Positions 6,479 to 8,358 of a DNA stretch of 8,358 bases are shown here, piece after piece. The DNA lies in the NCBI GenBank assembly GCA_002494125.1, contig DLBD01000143.1:1-8358 (forward strand), read 5' to 3'. Origin of the DNA: Ruminococcaceae bacterium UBA7030. Its GTDB lineage: Bacteria > Bacillota > Clostridia > Oscillospirales > Acutalibacteraceae. The notes below the pieces were generated by a model. It saw only the letters and a list, made by a program, of their open reading frames with translations, did no database searches and was not told where the DNA came from. The stretch's first letter is position 1. The number at the start of each line of letters is the position of its first letter. The translations under genes and the position numbers were made by a program.

Positions 6479-7654
6479 TTATTCTTCCTCTGCTTTGATT
6501 TTCTCCCATACCGGAGATATTGAACGAAGGTATGTTACTACCTCCTTGACTGAATTAATAACGTGTTGCATCTGTTCGATATTGTTTTCTTCGCTGAGTG
6601 AAAGTCTTAAAGAACCATGAGCAATCTCAACCGGAACTCCAATTGCAAGAAGTACATGTGACGGATCAAGACTACCGCTTGTGCAGGCAGAACCGCTTGA
6701 AGCATTGATTCCCTTTGCATCAAGAAGAAGTAAAAGACTTTCGCCCTCAATACCTTCAAAGCACATATTCAGCGTACCCGGAAGATGATGTTCAAGCGAG
6801 CCGTTTATCCTGCATCGTTCTATCCCTTTAAGTCCATCAATAAGTGCATCACGAAGACCGTAAAGCTTTTTCATGTTATTTTCAAGGTTTTCTACTGCCT
6901 CTGATATGGCTGCAGCCATTCCGACAATACCGGCAAGGTTCTCCGTACCGGCTCTTTTACCTCTTTCCTGTGCACCGCCTTCAATAATACTTATGAGCGG
7001 TATTCCCTTTCTAACATAAAGAACACCGACACCTTTAGGTCCATGAAACTTATGCGCTGAAATAGAGAGCATATCGACTCCAAGATCCTTAACATCAACC
7101 GGAATATGACCAACCGCCTGAACAGCGTCTGTATGAAAATAGATACCCTTTTCTTTACAAAACTCGGCAATTTCTTTAATCGGTTGTATTGTTCCGATTT
7201 CATTATTAGCCATCATAACAGTAACAAGACACGTATCTTCGGTAACAGCATTTCTTATATCTTCAACTGTCACAACTCCTGTTTCATGAACATCTACAAG
7301 AGTTACATCAAAGGCTTCCTTTTTGAGTGCGTCAAGCGTATGGAGAACTGCATGATGTTCAAACTTTGTTGAAATAATATGGCGCTTACCTTTTTTTGCA
7401 CCGAGATAGGCACCTGTACGAAGGGCTTGATTGTCAGCCTCGCTTCCGCCTGATGTAAAATATATTTCTTTTGAATCAGCGTTTATTGCTCTTGCAACAT
7501 CCTCCCTAGCCTTTTCAAGATATTCTTTGGCAGTCTGACCAACTGTGTGAAGCGAAGACGGATTACCGTAAATATCTGTTAATACAGGAAGCATTGCATC
7601 AAGAGCTTTTTTGCTTAATTTTGTTGTTGCAGCGTTATCTGCATAAACCTGCAC
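6479..7654 (-). CDS. iscS: Cysteine desulfurase IscS/NifS (group I)
   Basis: A PLP enzyme that converts cysteine to alanine and holds the sulfur as a persulfide for IscU and MnmA. With GTG at 7654 it is 391 residues, starting MQVYADNAATT like most NifS/IscS proteins. Key residues in this numbering: EHHAVL (99-104) with the PLP-stacking His, HTDAVQAVGH (174-183), the PLP Schiff-base Lys202 in SAHKFHGPKG (199-208), RAGTEN (234-239), and catalytic Cys324 in SSGSACTSG (319-327). That loop is the long group I form, which donates sulfur to IscU-type scaffolds. A second GTG at 7663 directly follows an in-frame TAG and would add MIK, but has only AGG at 3-base spacing. The 7654 GTG has AGGTGAT at ideal distance. 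It is first in the iscS-iscU-nadA-mnmA operon, behind a promoter with an overlapping dyad. Confidence 0.96.
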   Translation of the reverse strand: MQVYADNAATTKLSKKALDAMLPVLTDIYGNPSSLHTVGQTAKEYLEKAREDVARAINADSKEIYFTSGGSEADNQALRTGAYLGAKKGKRHIISTKFEHHAVLHTLDALKKEAFDVTLVDVHETGVVTVEDIRNAVTEDTCLVTVMMANNEIGTIQPIKEIAEFCKEKGIYFHTDAVQAVGHIPVDVKDLGVDMLSISAHKFHGPKGVGVLYVRKGIPLISIIEGGAQERGKRAGTENLAGIVGMAAAISEAVENLENNMKKLYGLRDALIDGLKGIERCRINGSLEHHLPGTLNMCFEGIEGESLLLLLDAKGINASSGSACTSGSLDPSHVLLAIGVPVEIAHGSLRLSLSEENNIEQMQHVINSVKEVVTYLRSISPVWEKIKAEEE

Positions 7655-7658
7655 TTTA

Positions 7659-7665
7659 ATCACCT
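7659..7665 (-). promoter_or_regulatory. Ribosome binding site deciding the iscS start
   Basis: On the minus strand AGGTGAT (7665-7659) matches the anti-16S tail over seven bases. The AGGTG core is 6 bases from the GTG at 7654 but overlaps the alternative GTG at 7663-7661. This favours the shorter 391-residue IscS. Confidence 0.65.
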
Positions 7666-7682
7666 ACCTTTTTGATAGGATT

Positions 7683-7711
7683 ATAATATCACCTATTGCA
7701 TACTTTGTCAA
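7683..7711 (-). promoter_or_regulatory. SigA promoter of the isc-nadA-mnmA operon
   Basis: On the minus strand: perfect TTGACA (7711-7706), a 17-base spacer, and TATTAT (7688-7683) with an extended -10 TG one base before it (TGATATTAT). The predicted start near 7676 gives a leader of only about 20 bases, leaving no room for a riboswitch or attenuator. Control must therefore be at initiation, which suits the dyad overlapping this promoter. Confidence 0.8.
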
Positions 7712-7716
7712 TAGGT
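7691..7716. promoter_or_regulatory. 26-bp dyad, candidate Rrf2/IscR-type operator
   Basis: Eight-base perfect arms ACCTATTG (7691-7698) and CAATAGGT (7709-7716) flank a 10-base spacer. The dyad covers the -35 hexamer and most of the promoter spacer, so a bound protein would block polymerase. The overall length of about 26 bp with inner TTG/CAA halves resembles IscR (Rrf2-family) operators in front of isc operons. The assignment to IscR, as opposed to CymR or a NAD regulator, is inferred from gene context; no regulator gene is in the window. Confidence 0.6.
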
Positions 7717-7735
7717 TTTGTATATTTATTAATGC

Positions 7736-7769
7736 AAAAATAAAACACCCTGCTAAGCAAGGTGTTTTA
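7736..7769 (-). terminator. Intrinsic terminator of cysK
   Basis: On the minus strand, 8 bases past the cysK stop, TAAAACACC (read 7769-7761 as its complement) pairs with GGTGTTTTA over 9 bp. After a one-base mismatch come 3 more pairs (TGC/GCA) and a 3-base loop (7754-7756). The T-run from 7740-7736 follows. It separates cysK transcription from the isc promoter at 7711. Confidence 0.8.
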
Positions 7770-7777
7770 AGAATAGA

Positions 7778-8358
7778 TTATTCAGCAAATAGTGGGGTAG
7801 AAAGATATCTGTCACCGGTATCAGGAAGGAGAACAACAATTGTTTTACCTTTATTCTCTTCCCTCTTTCCAAGCTCTTTTGCTGCCCAAAGAGCAGCACC
7901 GCTTGAAATTCCAACAAGGACGCCCTCTTCTTTTGCAAAAGCTTTTCCGGTTGCAAAAGCGTCATCATTTTCAACAGTGATTATCTCATCGTAAACAGAT
8001 GTATCAAGAGTGTCAGGAACGAAACCTGCACCGATACCCTGAATTTTATGAGCACCTGCAACGCCCGTTGAAAGAACAGCAGACGACGCCGGTTCAACTG
8101 CAACAATTTTTACATTCGGGTTCTGTGACTTAAGATATTTGCCGACACCTGAAACAGTGCCGCCTGTGCCGACACCCGCTACAAAGATGTCAACCTTGCC
8201 TTCTGTATCGTTCCAGATTTCAGGACCTGTTGTTTTTTCGTGAGTTAACGGGTTTACAGGATTTACAAACTGACCCGGAATAAATGAATTAGGAATTTCA
8301 GCCGCAAGCTCATCTGCCTTAGCAATTGCGCCTTTCATACCCTTCGCGCCTTCAGTCA
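7778..8358 (-). CDS. cysK: Cysteine synthase CysK (O-acetylserine sulfhydrylase), partial, N-terminus beyond right edge
   Basis: About 193 C-terminal residues of a PLP fold-type II enzyme that makes cysteine from O-acetylserine and sulfide. The frame stays open to the right edge and reads TEGAKGMKGAIAKADEL before PNSFIPGQF, as in CysK. The ATG at 8338 is therefore the internal Met of GMKGAIAKA and not the start; about 110-120 residues, including the PLP lysine and the TSGNTG loop, are missing. Visible motifs are the PLP phosphate loop GVGTGGTVSGVGKYLK, HKIQGIGAGFVPDTLD, VGISSGAALWAA and the C-terminal PDTGDRYLSTPLF. HKIQGIGAGF-type and GISSGAA motifs favour CysK over cystathionine beta-synthase or threonine-type relatives; CysM is less likely. 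Its own terminator follows. It sits directly upstream of iscS on the same strand, so the cysteine producer and consumer are neighbours in separate transcription units. Confidence 0.94.
   Translation of the reverse strand, partial: TEGAKGMKGAIAKADELAAEIPNSFIPGQFVNPVNPLTHEKTTGPEIWNDTEGKVDIFVAGVGTGGTVSGVGKYLKSQNPNVKIVAVEPASSAVLSTGVAGAHKIQGIGAGFVPDTLDTSVYDEIITVENDDAFATGKAFAKEEGVLVGISSGAALWAAKELGKREENKGKTIVVLLPDTGDRYLSTPLFAE

Noticed and set aside
6477..6509. Upstream ATG giving IscU an 11-residue N-terminal extension
   Set aside because: It would sit inside the end of iscS. The internal ATG at 6476 has a GAGGA site at good spacing and matches the family's usual first residues.
7106..7372. Plus-strand open frame opposite iscS
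   Set aside because: Full overlap with a strongly supported enzyme gene, with no promoter or ribosome site.
7664..7777. Riboswitch or T-box between cysK and iscS
   Set aside because: The spacer is fully accounted for by the cysK terminator, the promoter and a leader of about 20 bases, leaving no space for a structured leader.
8336..8338. ATG at 8338 as the start of a short 186-residue CysK-like protein
   Set aside because: The frame continues in CysK-like sequence (TEGAKG before MKGAIAKA) to the window edge, so this Met is internal and the gene is simply cut by the window.
1..8358. CRISPR arrays, tRNA/rRNA genes, phage or toxin-antitoxin systems
   Set aside because: No regularly spaced repeats, cloverleaf-like intergenic sequence or recognisable proteins of these kinds were seen; almost all DNA is used by conserved metabolic and transport genes.

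Overview
The window looks like a chromosomal segment from a low-GC Firmicute, most likely an anaerobic gut-type Clostridia (Oscillospiraceae/Ruminococcaceae-like). This rests on AT-rich spacers, SigA-type promoters, strong GGAGG-like ribosome sites, TTG and GTG starts, and the character of the proteins. I infer the lineage from style; no taxonomic marker gene is present. No RNA genes, CRISPR arrays, insertion sequences or phage genes are visible. Coding density is high, and no stretch over 150 bases lacks a gene or its control region.

Layout. (1) 1-2563, minus strand: a two-gene operon for a heterodimeric ABC exporter. The promoter-proximal subunit (851-2563) is complete and has a degenerate ATPase site. 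The second subunit starts on the stop codon of the first and runs off the left edge before its ATPase domain. (2) 2564-2707: a divergent control region with a near-perfect SigA promoter for the ABC operon, a weaker promoter for the plus-strand gene, and two AT-rich inverted repeats. (3) 2708-4018, plus strand: a Gfo/Idh/MocA-family oxidoreductase with an unusual cysteine-rich section, ended by a terminator that can serve both strands. (4) 4065-7654, minus strand: a tightly packed operon iscS-iscU-nadA-mnmA, with gene junctions of +2, -1 and +1 nucleotides. Its promoter overlaps a 26-bp dyad that could bind an Rrf2/IscR-type repressor. (5) 7778-8358, minus strand: the C-terminal two thirds of cysteine synthase CysK, followed by its own terminator.

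How the genes fit together. The right half is a sulfur-handling cluster. CysK makes cysteine. IscS removes its sulfur as a persulfide. IscU assembles that sulfur into Fe-S clusters. NadA needs a [4Fe-4S] cluster to make quinolinate for NAD, and MnmA uses IscS-derived sulfur to thiolate U34 of tRNA. The MnmA here has a CXXC-plus-C cysteine pattern that may mean it carries an Fe-S cluster itself, which would make every product of the operon an Fe-S or persulfide protein. The left half (drug-type exporter and oxidoreductase) has no obvious functional link to it.

I found no clearly new biological system. The points most worth a second look are the putative IscR-type operator, the MnmA cysteine set, the cysteine motif in the oxidoreductase, and the 34-bp palindrome in the divergent control region.
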